A program made the translations under genes and the position numbers. This document shows, piece by piece, positions 48,098-57,262 of a stretch of 64,000 nucleotides of DNA. Position 1 is the stretch's first letter; each line of letters starts with the position of its first letter. Source of the stretch: WHSW01 sp963767475 (GTDB lineage Bacteria; Actinomycetota; Thermoleophilia; Solirubrobacterales; 70-9); assembly GCA_963767475.1 (NCBI GenBank), contig CAVYEI010000002.1:1178001-1242000 (forward strand), given 5' to 3'. The notes beneath the pieces were generated by a model. That model saw nothing but the letters and a program-made list of their open reading frames with translations. It had not been told where the DNA came from and made no database searches.

Positions 48098-49311
48098 CAG
48101 CCGGCCGCCGTTTGCTCGTAGAAGTCGGCGATCACGGGGAAGGTGACGTCGAGCGCGTAGCGCTCGGCCACCGTGCGCTCGGCCGCGCGGCCGAGGCGCT
48201 CGCGGTGGGCCGCCGGATCGGCGAGCACCTCGAGTGCTCGCTCGGCGAAGCCGCGGTCGTCGAAGAAGCCGCAGAGCAGGCCGTTCTCGCCGTCGGCGAT
48301 CACCTCGCGTACCGGCGCCGTGTCCGAGCAGAGCATCGTCGCCCCGCAGGCCATCGCGTTCAGGCACGACCAGCTGAGCACGAAGGGCACGGTCAGATAC
48401 ATGTGCAGGTCGGAGAGGCTGAGAAGCTTCGCGAGCATCGGCGGCTTGACGTTGCCGACGAAGTGGATCCGGTCGAGGTCGTAGTCGTCCTGGGCGAGCA
48501 CGTGCTCCTTGAAGCTGCGCCCGCCGGTGTGGCGCAGGTCGCCGCCATAGGCGACCCGGTCGGCGCCGACGACGACGAAGCGAACGTTCGGGTCGGCGTC
48601 GCAGATCCGTTTCGCCGCCTTCATGAACACGTCGAAGCCGCGCATCATCTCCAGCCCGCGCGAGACGTAGGTGACCAGCCGCTCTCCCTCGCCCAGCCGC
48701 AGGCTGCCGACCCGCCGCTCGCCGGTCTCCTGGCGCCGCCAGATGGATGTGTCGATGCCGTCGTGGATCACGCGGATCTTGTCCTTGTAGACCTCCGGCA
48801 TCAACCCATGCTGGTAGGCCGTGGGCGCATAGCCGGCGGCGCAGTACTCCATGTCGAGCAGGATCATCGCGTTGCGCGCCGGGCTGCGCAGCCGGTCGAC
48901 CTCGGCCACCGGGACGTCGGGGCGAAAATCGAGATCGGAGTCCTGCGGGCGGTAGAAGTACTCGAAGTAGTTGACCACCGGCGCCTCGGGCCACAGCTCG
49001 CGCAGGAACAGGGTCGAGCCCCAGCCGGAGTGGCCGACGATCAGGTCGGGCTTGATCGCCGCGCTTACCGGCTTCATCGCCTCGTAGACGCCGGCCGCGT
49101 GCCAGATCCCGTTCTCGAACGTGCGCGAGAGGTAGTGCGTCTTCTCGGTTGCGCCCCCGCGTGGTCGGTACTGGATGTTCGCCACCCCGCCGGCCGTCCC
49201 GGGCGGCTTCTCGCTGACGAAGGTGCAGGTCCAGCCGCGCTCGGCCACCAGCCGGGCAGCGATGTGGCCGAACTGGGCCGGGAAGTTGCGGTGGACGAAG
49301 AGGACGTGCAC
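48097..49311 (-). CDS. GT4-type glycosyltransferase (GT-B fold)
   Basis: The 404-residue protein opens HVLFVHRNFPAQFGHIAARL, with LIVGHSGWGSTLFLRELWPE in the N-terminal Rossmann domain, and has the C-terminal donor-binding region IHFVGNVKPPMLAKLLSLSD and LSWSCLNAMACGATMLCSDT, then VREVIADGENGLLCGFFDD. The Glu of the usual EX7E motif is replaced in part (LNAMACG instead of LEAMACG), worth noting. It transfers a nucleotide-activated sugar to an unknown acceptor. It forms a two-gene operon with the methyltransferase. Confidence 0.88.
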   Translation of the reverse strand: MHVLFVHRNFPAQFGHIAARLVAERGWTCTFVSEKPPGTAGGVANIQYRPRGGATEKTHYLSRTFENGIWHAAGVYEAMKPVSAAIKPDLIVGHSGWGSTLFLRELWPEAPVVNYFEYFYRPQDSDLDFRPDVPVAEVDRLRSPARNAMILLDMEYCAAGYAPTAYQHGLMPEVYKDKIRVIHDGIDTSIWRRQETGERRVGSLRLGEGERLVTYVSRGLEMMRGFDVFMKAAKRICDADPNVRFVVVGADRVAYGGDLRHTGGRSFKEHVLAQDDYDLDRIHFVGNVKPPMLAKLLSLSDLHMYLTVPFVLSWSCLNAMACGATMLCSDTAPVREVIADGENGLLCGFFDDRGFAERALEVLADPAAHRERLGRAAERTVAERYALDVTFPVIADFYEQTAAG

Positions 49312-49384
49312 GCGAGCAGGCTATTCGCAACTCGGGGACCGTCGAAGGTGTTAGGTTGGCGATTGGTTCGTCGGGGGGACACGG

Positions 49385-52300
49385 ATGAACTCGACACAAC
49401 GGCGATTGCACTCGTATCGGCATGGACGCCCGGCGCCAGTCGTCGCCGCGCCGCGGCTCGCCCGCGGGGCGACCGTTACGAGCCGCGATGGCCGGACGGT
49501 GATCAGCGTCGCCGGGCCGGGCTTCGAGGCCGAGGTCTCGATGCCGCGCAACCCGCGTGGGTGGATCGTCGTCGCCGAGGGGGAGGCGATCGAGCTCGAG
49601 GCCGATGCGTACGCGGTCGTGCGCGTTGCGCCGGGGACGGCGAGGGCACTCGTCGCGGCGCGCCAGTGGCTCGTCTCACTTCCGGAGACCCGTGGCCTGC
49701 CGATTGCAATCGCCGGCGGGCGCGAGGGACTCTCCGCCGCTGCCGCCCTTGGCCCCGCGCTCGATGCCCTGGTCCTTGAACCGGACACCGATGGACCGCC
49801 TGCCCTGGTGCCGACTCTGCTGCTCGGTCACGACGAGCAGGAAATCGACGATTTCCTCGATGCCCAGCTACGCGGCACACAGGCGCCGGCGCTGAACCAC
49901 CGCCAGCGCCGACTGCTTGCCCGCGGGTTGATCAGGGCGATGCGGGGCGAGGTGCGCGGCCTGCGCGCAGCGGTTGCCACGCTCGCATCGGCGCTCGCGC
50001 TGACCCTCTCGCTCGGCGGCCTTGCGAGCCCGGCGTCGGCGGCGGTGACGGCCAGCCACAACTCCGGAACCGGTCAGGTGAGCATCACCGGCGACGGGGC
50101 GGCCGACAGCGTGACGGTCGGCTGCCAGGTCGACGGCATCAGCGGCGACGACTTCTTCTACGACACGGGTGGCGGCCCGCAGACGCTGCCCGGACCCGTT
50201 GTCATGATCGACGCGCAGCTTGAGTGCAGGCAAGTGCTCTCGATGACGGTCGACGGGGGTGGGGGTGCGGACGCGCTCGATCTCAGCGCCGTCGACGACG
50301 CCACGGACCATTTCGAGCAGCTCGACGCGGGCGAGGTAACGATCGCCGGTGGTGGCGGCAACGACACGATCGACGGCTCGGACATGGGCGCGAGCCTCCA
50401 GGGCGGCGGGGTCGACGACGTGATCGACGGCGGCCCCGGCGACGACACGCTGGTGGGCAATACCGGCAACGACGATCTGGCGGGCCTGGGCGGGACCGAC
50501 GCGATCGACTACTCGGCGTCGGTGACCTCGATCTCGGGCAGCCTCGGCGGGACGATGACGGGCGAGGGCACGGACACGATCGCGGGCGAGCTGCTGATCG
50601 GCACGACCCTCGGCGACAGTCTCACCGCGACCGCCGCATCGACCCTGCTCGCCGGTTCCGGGGCCGACACACTCACCGGCAGCGCGGGTGTGGACTCGCT
50701 GTCCGGCGAGGCCGGGGCCGACTCGGTCAGCGCCGGCGGAGGCGCCGACACGGTGCGCGGCGGCAGCGAGAACGACACGCTGGCGGGCGGCGCCACAGGG
50801 GACAGCCTCTTCGGCGACGCCGGCACCGACAGCCTCGACGGTGGCACCGGCGGCGACTTTCAGTTCGGCGGGACGGAGAACGACACGCTGGTCGGGGGCG
50901 ACACCGGCAACGACTCGCTCAACGGCGAGGCGGGCAACGACATGGCCCAGTATTCGGCCGCGGCCGGGGCGGTCACGATCAACCTCCAGACCGACTCCGC
51001 GACCGGAGCGGGAACCGACACCCTGACGTCGATCGAGGGCGCCACCGGGTCGGCGCAGGGCGATTCGATCACCGGCGACACGGTCACGGCGCAGGGCAAC
51101 ACCCTGATCGGCGGGAATGGCGTCGACACCCTGACCGGCCAGCAAGGCGCCGACACAATCGCGGGCGAGGGTGCGGCGGACACGATCTTCGGCGGTGGTA
51201 ACGCGGATACGCTCGACGGCGGCGCCGGCAACGACACGCTCGACCCATCCTCGAGTCCCGCGGGGGAGCTGCTCTCCGGCGGCACCGAGAACGACGTGCT
51301 CCTGGAGCCGGACCAGGCCTCGACGTTGAGTGGCAACGACGGCCAGGATACGATCACAGGCTCCGGCGCCGCCGACACGATCGACGCCGGAGCAGGCCCC
51401 GACACGGTTGAGGGCAACAGCGGAGCAGACACGATCGGCGGTGCGGGCGGCAGCGACACCCTCTTCGGTGACAACGAGAACGACTCCATCTTCGGGGGCA
51501 CTGAGAGCGACTTCCTCGACGGCCGCTCCGGCAATGACACCGTCACCGGTGACGGCGGCGACGACACGGTTCTGGGGAACACGGGAGCCGACTCGCTCGA
51601 TGGCGGCGAGGCGACAGAGGTGCTCGGCGACGAGGTCCGCCAGGTCGGAGGGACGAATCCGACCCTCACGGACAGCCAGCTCACGGGCGACGGCCCCGAC
51701 GCGCTCGCCGCGAACTCGTTTGAGCGGGCGTCGCTCAGCGGCGGCGATGGCCTGATCGACGCGGCCGCCTTCACCGGCTCGGTGACCCTCGACGGAGACG
51801 GCGGCGACACCTTCCGCGGCGCGTCGGGCAACGACTCGATCGTCGCCGGCAGTGCGACGGACCGCATCGAGCAGACGGCCGACGCAAACCAAACTGCCAG
51901 CGACACGCTTCTGACCGGGGACGGCAACGACACGATCGGCGTCAGCCGCGTGGCGCTCACCGGTGGCCCAGGCAACAACTCGCTCGACGCTTCGACCTGG
52001 ACCGGGCCCGCCGTGACGCTTGACGGCCAGGGTGGCGACGACACGCTCACGCCCGGCAGTTCGAACGGCGCCAACGATTCCGTCGTTGGCGGAGCCGGCA
52101 CCCTCGACCGGTTGGTCGTCAGCCGCGACATCGGGATGACGCTCACGGACACTCAGTTCACCGGCAGCTTTGGCGACGTGGACACGCTCTCCGGCCTCGA
52201 GCGAGCGTCGCTCGCGGGGGGTACGAGCGGCAACGACCTCGACGCGAGCGCGTTCGGCGGCGCCGTCACGCTCAGCGGCGGGGACAACGGCGACACGCTT

Positions 52301-54424
52301 GCCGGGGGCGCTGGCGCCGACTCGCTGATCGGCGGCAACTTTGGAGATCGGCTCGAACAGACCAGCGACGCCGCGTCGCAGGTGCTCAGCGACACGCTGC
52401 TGACCGCGGGCGCCGTCAGCGACACTCTGTCCTCCCTCGAGAACGTCGTGCTCACCGGCGGCGGAGGAGCGAACGCCTTCAATACCAGCGCGTTCACTTT
52501 GAGCGGAGTGATTGTCGACGGGCAGGGTGGCAACGACACGGTCACCGCCTCGGCGACCGAGGACGACTCGTTCAATGGGGCCGGTGGCACCGACCGGATC
52601 GCGCAGACCGCAGACGCCCAGCAGATGCTCACCGACACGCAGCTGACCACCGCCGCCGGTCTCAACACCGACACACTCGCGGCTGTCGAGCAGGCGGCGC
52701 TCAGCGGCGGCGCGTCGGACAACCCCATCAACGCCTCGGCGTTCAGCGGCGCGGTGACCCTGCTCGGGCTCGCGGGCAACGATTTCCTGGTCGGGGCCGC
52801 CGGCAGCGATTCGATCGACGGCGGCACGCAAACGACGATCGACACCACCACGCAGGCCGTCAACGCGAACCAGACGCTCACCGATACTCAGTTGACGGGC
52901 GTCGGGGCCGACACGATCGCCGGCCTGGAGGCGGCCAGCCTGTTCGGAGGGGCCGGGCCCAACGACCTCGACGCGAGCGGATTCTCCGGCCGGGTCGAGC
53001 TCTTCGGCGATGCCGGCGACGACACGCTCGCGGGCGCCGCGGGCAACGACACGCTCGAGGGCGTGGGTGGCACCGATCGCGTCGAGCAGGTCGCGGACGC
53101 CAACCAGACCCTGGACAACAACGACCTCACCGGCGACGGCAACGACTTCCTCGATCAGATCGAGCAGGCCTCGATCACCGGCGGGGCCGGCGGCAACGAC
53201 ATCGACGCGTCGGCCTTCACCCTTGGGCCGACGACGCTCTCCGGGCTCGGTGGCGGGGACACGCTCGACGGCACGCCGAGCGCCGACCGGCTGCTTCCGG
53301 GGACCGGGTCCGACAGCGTCGAGGGCGCCGGCGGGATCGACCGCCTGGAGGATGCCCAGAACGCGGACCTCGGTCTGACCCCGAACTCGCTCACCGCGGG
53401 TGCGGAGAACGACACGCTCGACGGCCAGATCGAGACCGCCTCGCTGTCCGGCGGGGCCGGAGCGAACCAGATCACGGCAGCCGCCTTCGGCGCGCCGGTC
53501 ACCCTCGACGGCCTCGGCGGCGCGGACACGCTGGTCGGCTCGTCGGTCGCCGACTCGCTGCTGGGTGGGACCGAGAACGACGCGCTGCAGGGCCGGGGCG
53601 GAATCGACAGCATCGACGGCGGCGGCGGCGCGAACACCGCCGACTACTCGGACGACCCGGGTGGGGCCGCGATCCAGGCGAACCTGAACACGGGCGCGGT
53701 CACCGGGGCGCAGACCGAGACCCTTGCCTCGATCCAGAACGTCGCCGGGACCTCGTTCGGCGACACGCTCACGGGCAGCGGTGCGGCGAACACGCTGATC
53801 GGCAACGGCGGACCCGACCAGCTCACCGGCGGCGACGCCCCCGACGCGCTGTTCGGCAACGCCGGCGCCGACACCCACAACTCACAGGACGGCGGTACCG
53901 CGGATACCAACGACTGCGGCGCCGACACCGACACCGCGAACGCCGACGTCCAGGACACGACCACCGATTGCGAGACCGTCAACAACCCGGCCGCGGGTCA
54001 GCCGGGAGGGCCGCCGGCACCGACGCCGCCAACCCCACCGCCCACGCTCCCCGGCGACACCAAGGCGCCCGACTTGGATCTGAGCGGCAAGGCCAAGCAG
54101 AAGGACAAAACGCAGATCAAGGTGACGGCCACGGTGGACGAGGCAGCAACGGTCGAGGCCGGGGGCACGATCAAGATCCCCGAGATCAAGCGCGGGAAGG
54201 TCGCGCTCGCGAAGTCGAAGAAGTTCGACCTCAAGGGCACCACGGCGAGCCTCGCGGCCGGTCAGACCCAGACGCTGAAGCTGAAGCTCTCGGGCAAGGC
54301 GAAGAAGCTGCTGAAGAAGGCGATCAAGACCAAGAAGTCGACCGCGAAGGTGAACGCCACCGCAACCGACGCCGCCGGCAACGCGGCGACATCGCCGACG
54401 CTCAAGGTGAAGGTGAAGAAGTAG
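49385..54424 (+). CDS. Giant RTX-type Ca2+-binding repeat protein (1679 aa)
   Basis: Residues 1-188 form an N-terminal region of unknown type (VISVAGPGFEAEVSMPRNPR; ALVLEPDTDGPPALVPTLLL). A sequence that would be a perfect signal peptide follows internally at 189-222 (VATLASALALTLSLGGLASP). From about 300 on come over two dozen glycine-aspartate nonapeptides of the RTX kind (GGGGNDTIDG, GGPGDDTLVGNTGNDDLAG). Residues about 755-1400 add eight longer repeats with LTDTQLTG and LDASAF. The C-terminus (about 1540-1679) is Pro-rich, then Lys-rich with an Ig-like fold (QIKVTATVDEAATVEAGG). It is likely a Ca2+-stabilised surface protein. An alternative start at the ATG at 49949 would make the signal N-terminal. 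Confidence 0.82.
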   Translation: MNSTQRRLHSYRHGRPAPVVAAPRLARGATVTSRDGRTVISVAGPGFEAEVSMPRNPRGWIVVAEGEAIELEADAYAVVRVAPGTARALVAARQWLVSLPETRGLPIAIAGGREGLSAAAALGPALDALVLEPDTDGPPALVPTLLLGHDEQEIDDFLDAQLRGTQAPALNHRQRRLLARGLIRAMRGEVRGLRAAVATLASALALTLSLGGLASPASAAVTASHNSGTGQVSITGDGAADSVTVGCQVDGISGDDFFYDTGGGPQTLPGPVVMIDAQLECRQVLSMTVDGGGGADALDLSAVDDATDHFEQLDAGEVTIAGGGGNDTIDGSDMGASLQGGGVDDVIDGGPGDDTLVGNTGNDDLAGLGGTDAIDYSASVTSISGSLGGTMTGEGTDTIAGELLIGTTLGDSLTATAASTLLAGSGADTLTGSAGVDSLSGEAGADSVSAGGGADTVRGGSENDTLAGGATGDSLFGDAGTDSLDGGTGGDFQFGGTENDTLVGGDTGNDSLNGEAGNDMAQYSAAAGAVTINLQTDSATGAGTDTLTSIEGATGSAQGDSITGDTVTAQGNTLIGGNGVDTLTGQQGADTIAGEGAADTIFGGGNADTLDGGAGNDTLDPSSSPAGELLSGGTENDVLLEPDQASTLSGNDGQDTITGSGAADTIDAGAGPDTVEGNSGADTIGGAGGSDTLFGDNENDSIFGGTESDFLDGRSGNDTVTGDGGDDTVLGNTGADSLDGGEATEVLGDEVRQVGGTNPTLTDSQLTGDGPDALAANSFERASLSGGDGLIDAAAFTGSVTLDGDGGDTFRGASGNDSIVAGSATDRIEQTADANQTASDTLLTGDGNDTIGVSRVALTGGPGNNSLDASTWTGPAVTLDGQGGDDTLTPGSSNGANDSVVGGAGTLDRLVVSRDIGMTLTDTQFTGSFGDVDTLSGLERASLAGGTSGNDLDASAFGGAVTLSGGDNGDTLAGGAGADSLIGGNFGDRLEQTSDAASQVLSDTLLTAGAVSDTLSSLENVVLTGGGGANAFNTSAFTLSGVIVDGQGGNDTVTASATEDDSFNGAGGTDRIAQTADAQQMLTDTQLTTAAGLNTDTLAAVEQAALSGGASDNPINASAFSGAVTLLGLAGNDFLVGAAGSDSIDGGTQTTIDTTTQAVNANQTLTDTQLTGVGADTIAGLEAASLFGGAGPNDLDASGFSGRVELFGDAGDDTLAGAAGNDTLEGVGGTDRVEQVADANQTLDNNDLTGDGNDFLDQIEQASITGGAGGNDIDASAFTLGPTTLSGLGGGDTLDGTPSADRLLPGTGSDSVEGAGGIDRLEDAQNADLGLTPNSLTAGAENDTLDGQIETASLSGGAGANQITAAAFGAPVTLDGLGGADTLVGSSVADSLLGGTENDALQGRGGIDSIDGGGGANTADYSDDPGGAAIQANLNTGAVTGAQTETLASIQNVAGTSFGDTLTGSGAANTLIGNGGPDQLTGGDAPDALFGNAGADTHNSQDGGTADTNDCGADTDTANADVQDTTTDCETVNNPAAGQPGGPPAPTPPTPPPTLPGDTKAPDLDLSGKAKQKDKTQIKVTATVDEAATVEAGGTIKIPEIKRGKVALAKSKKFDLKGTTASLAAGQTQTLKLKLSGKAKKLLKKAIKTKKSTAKVNATATDAAGNAATSPTLKVKVKK
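51655..53640 (+). repeat. Eight second-order repeats of about 81 codons inside the RTX gene
   Basis: Units begin with variants of QTLTDTQLTG (TLTDSQLTGDGPDAL, TASDTLLTGDGNDTI, TLTDTQFTG, VLSDTLLTAG, MLTDTQLTTAAG, TLTDTQLTGVGADTI, TLDNNDLTGDGNDFL, GLTPNSLTAGAENDTL). Each continues with LE-ASL-GG, a LDAS(A/G)F strand and one or two RTX nonapeptides. First and last unit starts are about 1.7 kb apart, giving about 245 nt per unit. Copies are diverged at DNA level. Confidence 0.8.
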
Positions 54425-54428
54425 CGGT

Positions 54429-54974
54429 CTAGCGGCGTCGGGTCAGTCCCTGGAGGACGACCTCCACCGGCGAGCGACGCGAGCCGCCGTTGGCCGCCGC
54501 GAGCCCGGCTGAGAGCCGGTGCACCTCGGATGCCAGCGAGCCCATGCCCTCGCCGAAGCTGCCGACGTTCTTCGACGCCTCGGCGATGTTCTTGCTCACC
54601 GCCTTCGAGGTGCTCTTCCGGGGCACGGGCACGCCCAGCACCCGCCTGCCCGAGTTGCGGCCGGCGACGGCGATCCCGCCGGCGAGCCCGACCAGGCCGG
54701 CGCCCGCGGCAAGGGCGGGCACCCTCGCCTTCTTCGCGGCATCGGCGATCGTGTCCCCGGCGCTGGTGGCACCGGTCCTCGCGGTCTCGGCCGCCCGTGC
54801 GACCGGGCTCTTGGCCGAACTTGGCGAGCTGCGCCGTCGCGAGGTCGTCGACCTGCCGTTGGAGCTCGACCGCGAGCGCCGGCTGGTGCCCGAGCTCTTC
54901 GGCTTGTTCGCGGTGCTCTTCGTCTTCGCGTTGCTCGATCGTTTCGCGGTCGAGCGCTTCGTCTGCTGGGCCAT
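54429..54974 (-). CDS. Lys/Ser/Arg-rich protein with hydrophobic segment, unknown function
   Basis: I choose the ATG at 54974 (AQQTKRSTAKRSSNAKTKST) because GAGGAAAGAGAGG stands upstream. Residues 1-65 resemble histone-H1-like tails (KPKSSGTSRRSRSSSNGRST). A hydrophobic stretch follows (VPALAAGAGLVGLAGGIAVA, about 85-105), then LGVPVPRKSTSKAVSKNIAE and a helical C-terminus (GEGMGSLASEVHRLSAGLAA). It could be a membrane-tethered basic protein or a nucleoid protein; I cannot decide. It ends 5 bases from the convergent RTX gene. Confidence 0.65.
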   Translation of the reverse strand: MAQQTKRSTAKRSSNAKTKSTANKPKSSGTSRRSRSSSNGRSTTSRRRSSPSSAKSPVARAAETARTGATSAGDTIADAAKKARVPALAAGAGLVGLAGGIAVAGRNSGRRVLGVPVPRKSTSKAVSKNIAEASKNVGSFGEGMGSLASEVHRLSAGLAAANGGSRRSPVEVVLQGLTRRR

Positions 54975-55102
54975 GGTCGCCTCTCTTTCCTCGGGTGAGA
55001 CAGGGCCTACCCCCGCTGCGAGCAGCGAAAAAGCACGAGCCCGAAGTCGGGCCGACCGATCCCCTCGCGGATCGATCAATCGTCACTTCGCAGGCGCCGG
55101 CG

Positions 55103-55966
55103 CTACTTCAGCAACCGCGAGAGCCGCCGGTCCTTGAGCACCTTGCCGCCGGTTTGGCACCGGGGGCAGTAGTTGGTCTGGTGCTCGGAGAAGTAGACGG
55201 CCTCGATCGTGGTCCCGCATCGAGGGCAGGGCTCGCCCTCGCGGCGGTGGACCTTGAGCGGCATCGGCAGCTTGTTGGGTACGTCCTCGCCGACCACCTC
55301 CTCGTAATGGTCGATCGCGTCGCCGAGCACGTGAAGCCCGGCGTGCAGGCGCTCGACCTCGTCGCCGTCGAGGTCCGCCCCCTTGCGAAACGGGCCCAGC
55401 TTCGCCTCCCAGAGCACCTCGTCGACCCAGCTTCGGCCGATGCCGGCGATCGCGCGCTGGTCGCGAAGCAGGGGATGCAGCTGGCGCGGCTCGTCGACCG
55501 CGGCGGCGAGCGCCTCCAGCGGCGGCGCCGGCCATGCCTCGGGGCCGAGCGTCTCGACCATCTCGTCGGCCTCTACGCCCCCGGGGCGGTAGAGCTTCAC
55601 CCAGGCGCGCTGCTTGGTCCCGAACTCGCGCAGGCGAAGCTCGCGCCCGTCGGCGAGCCGGATCAGGACCCTGGAGGCGCGGTCCTTGAGCGAGGCACGC
55701 TTGTCGAACACCTGCAGCCGCCCCGCCGACATCAGATGGACCAGCAGCTCCAGATCCTCGCCGCCCGAGTTGCCCGAGAACTGGACCACGGGCATCTTGC
55801 CGACCCTCCGCGTCCCGGAGATCTTCATCCCCTCGAGCGCGTTCAGCATCGGGTCGAGCGTCTTCACGGCGACCATCCCCGGCGCCAGGGTCGACTCGAC
55901 CTCCGCCCCGTCGAGCGCCGTCGCCAGCCTCCGCGCGGTGATCTCGACTTCAGGTAGCTCAGGCAT
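55103..55966 (-). CDS. Fpg/Nei-family DNA glycosylase/AP lyase
   Basis: The 287-residue protein begins PELPEVEITARRLATAL, giving the catalytic N-terminal Pro and Glu, and has the conserved Lys in RRVGKMPVVQFSG, LLVHLMSAGRLQVF, the H2TH region HPLLRDQRAIAGIGRSWVDE, and the C-terminal zinc finger EPCPRCGTTIEAVYFSEHQT with NYCPRCQTGGK. It excises oxidised bases and cleaves the strand. The choice between Fpg (MutM) and Nei/Nei2 is open; the actinobacterial Nei-like types share this layout. Confidence 0.9.
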   Translation of the reverse strand: MPELPEVEITARRLATALDGAEVESTLAPGMVAVKTLDPMLNALEGMKISGTRRVGKMPVVQFSGNSGGEDLELLVHLMSAGRLQVFDKRASLKDRASRVLIRLADGRELRLREFGTKQRAWVKLYRPGGVEADEMVETLGPEAWPAPPLEALAAAVDEPRQLHPLLRDQRAIAGIGRSWVDEVLWEAKLGPFRKGADLDGDEVERLHAGLHVLGDAIDHYEEVVGEDVPNKLPMPLKVHRREGEPCPRCGTTIEAVYFSEHQTNYCPRCQTGGKVLKDRRLSRLLK

Positions 55967-56113
55967 TAGATGAGCGAGCCCCTATCGCCGCCCACCCGGC
56001 TGCCGTGTCTGGCGCATCGCATCCCGTCGTCCTCGACCGCTCGTGTGCTGAACGCACACGTCGCGGTCTGCGTCCTCGGGCTGCTCGGCCAGCCACGCCC
56101 CCGGGCGCACGTC

Positions 56114-56156
56114 GATCGAGGCTCGATCATCTCCCTCAGTAAACTGTGTCGCAGTT
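56114..56156 (+). promoter_or_regulatory. Two inverted repeats in the nadA promoter region
   Basis: GATCGAG-G-CTCGATC (56114-56128) is a perfect palindrome around one base; AACTG-N5-CAGTT (56142-56156) follows. They lie in the 260-base gap between the glycosylase and nadA, which otherwise contains no convincing gene. Repressor binding linked to NAD status is a guess. Confidence 0.4.
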
Positions 56157-56173
56157 CATTCGCTTGGTTTGAG

Positions 56174-56191
56174 GCCGGTCAGAGGACCGGC
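56174..56191 (+). promoter_or_regulatory. Hairpin in the nadA leader
   Basis: GCCGGTC-AGAG-GACCGGC forms a perfect 7-bp stem with a tetraloop, 35 nt before the start codon and upstream of the ribosome site GAGGAAGAAGG. It could be an RNA regulatory element or a remnant terminator. Confidence 0.4.
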
Positions 56192-56226
56192 ACGGGCCGA
56201 CGAACATACGAGGAAGAAGGGCGAGC

Positions 56227-57258
56227 ATGCAACAGCTGCCGACACTTCAGCCAACGCCGACCGCCGAACTGACGCGCGACGAGATCGAGCGCATGAGCGC
56301 CGAGGTCCGCGCGCTCGCCGCCGAGCGAAACGCGGTCATCCTCGCCCACAACTACCAGGTGCCCGAGATCCAGGACGTCGCCGACCACATGGGCGACTCG
56401 CTCGGGCTCTCGCGCGAGGCGGCCTCCACCGAGGCCGACGTGATCGTCTTCTGCGGCGTCCACTTCATGGCCGAGACCGCCTCGATCCTCTCGCCCCTGA
56501 AGACCGTCCTGATCCCCGACCTCGACGCCGGCTGCTCGCTCGCCGAATCGATCGACGCCGACCAGCTGCGCGCCTGGAAGGCCGAGCACCCCGGTGCGGT
56601 GGTGGTCATGTACGTGAACACCTCGGCCGAGGTCAAGGCGGAGACCGACTACTGCTGTACCTCCTCGAATGCGGTCTCGGTGGTCGAGCACATCTGGCGC
56701 GAGCACGGCCCGCAGACGGAGATCCTCTTCGGCCCCGATATGTGGCTGGGTTCGTTCGTCGCCCGCGAGACGGGGTTGGTCGACGATCCCGAGCGCTACG
56801 CCCGCTTCCACGTCTGGGACGGCGAGTGCCACGTGCACGCCGGCATCCGCCCCGACGACATCACCCGCACCCGCGCCGAGCACCCGGAGGCAGAGTTCCT
56901 GATCCACCCGGAGTGCGGCTGCTCGACCCAGGCGCTCGAGTTCGTCGCCTCCGGCGACATCGACTCCGAGGGCGTGCACATGCTCTCCACCTCGGGCATG
57001 CTCGAGCATGTCGAGAGCCACCCTGAGGGCGAGTTCATCGTCGCCACCGAGAACGGCATGCTCTACCCGCTGCAGCAGGCGGCGCCGCAGGCGAACCTGA
57101 TCGAGGCCAACAGGATGGCCTTCTGCAAGTACATGAAGATGATCACGCTGCCGAAGCTGCGCGACTCGCTGCGGGAGATGAAGTTCGAGGTCAAGGTCCC
57201 GCCCGAGATCGCCGAGCGGGCCAAGGTGCCGATCGAGCGGATGGTTTCAATAGGCTGA
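56227..57258 (+). CDS. nadA: Quinolinate synthase
   Basis: The 343-residue [4Fe-4S] enzyme condenses iminoaspartate with dihydroxyacetone phosphate. Cluster cysteines are visible in VIVFCGVHFMAETASIL (about residue 75), AETDYCCTSSNAVSVVEH (about 142) and HPECGCSTQALEFVASGD (about 231). NAVILAHNYQVPEIQDVADH and LIPDLDAGCSLAESI are typical, as is STSGMLEHVESHP. It is followed after 4 nt by the MauE/thioredoxin-like gene, suggesting co-transcription with the mau-like cassette. nadB and nadC are not adjacent. Confidence 0.95.
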   Translation: MQQLPTLQPTPTAELTRDEIERMSAEVRALAAERNAVILAHNYQVPEIQDVADHMGDSLGLSREAASTEADVIVFCGVHFMAETASILSPLKTVLIPDLDAGCSLAESIDADQLRAWKAEHPGAVVVMYVNTSAEVKAETDYCCTSSNAVSVVEHIWREHGPQTEILFGPDMWLGSFVARETGLVDDPERYARFHVWDGECHVHAGIRPDDITRTRAEHPEAEFLIHPECGCSTQALEFVASGDIDSEGVHMLSTSGMLEHVESHPEGEFIVATENGMLYPLQQAAPQANLIEANRMAFCKYMKMITLPKLRDSLREMKFEVKVPPEIAERAKVPIERMVSIG

Positions 57259-57262
57259 GCCG

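Noticed and set aside
49868..53878. A 1336-codon open frame antisense to the RTX gene
   Set aside because: The repeats on the coding strand keep the opposite frame open; the translation is compositionally biased (Val/Arg/Ala) and has no domain.
50340..53900. Tandem DNA repeats that might suggest a CRISPR array or minisatellite
   Set aside because: The periodicity is that of RTX codons within one reading frame, and units are diverged; no equal spacers or conserved direct repeats are present.
55976..56226. Possible small gene between the Fpg/Nei gene and nadA
   Set aside because: The open frame there has no ribosome site, atypical codon use and runs into nadA in another frame; the region looks regulatory.
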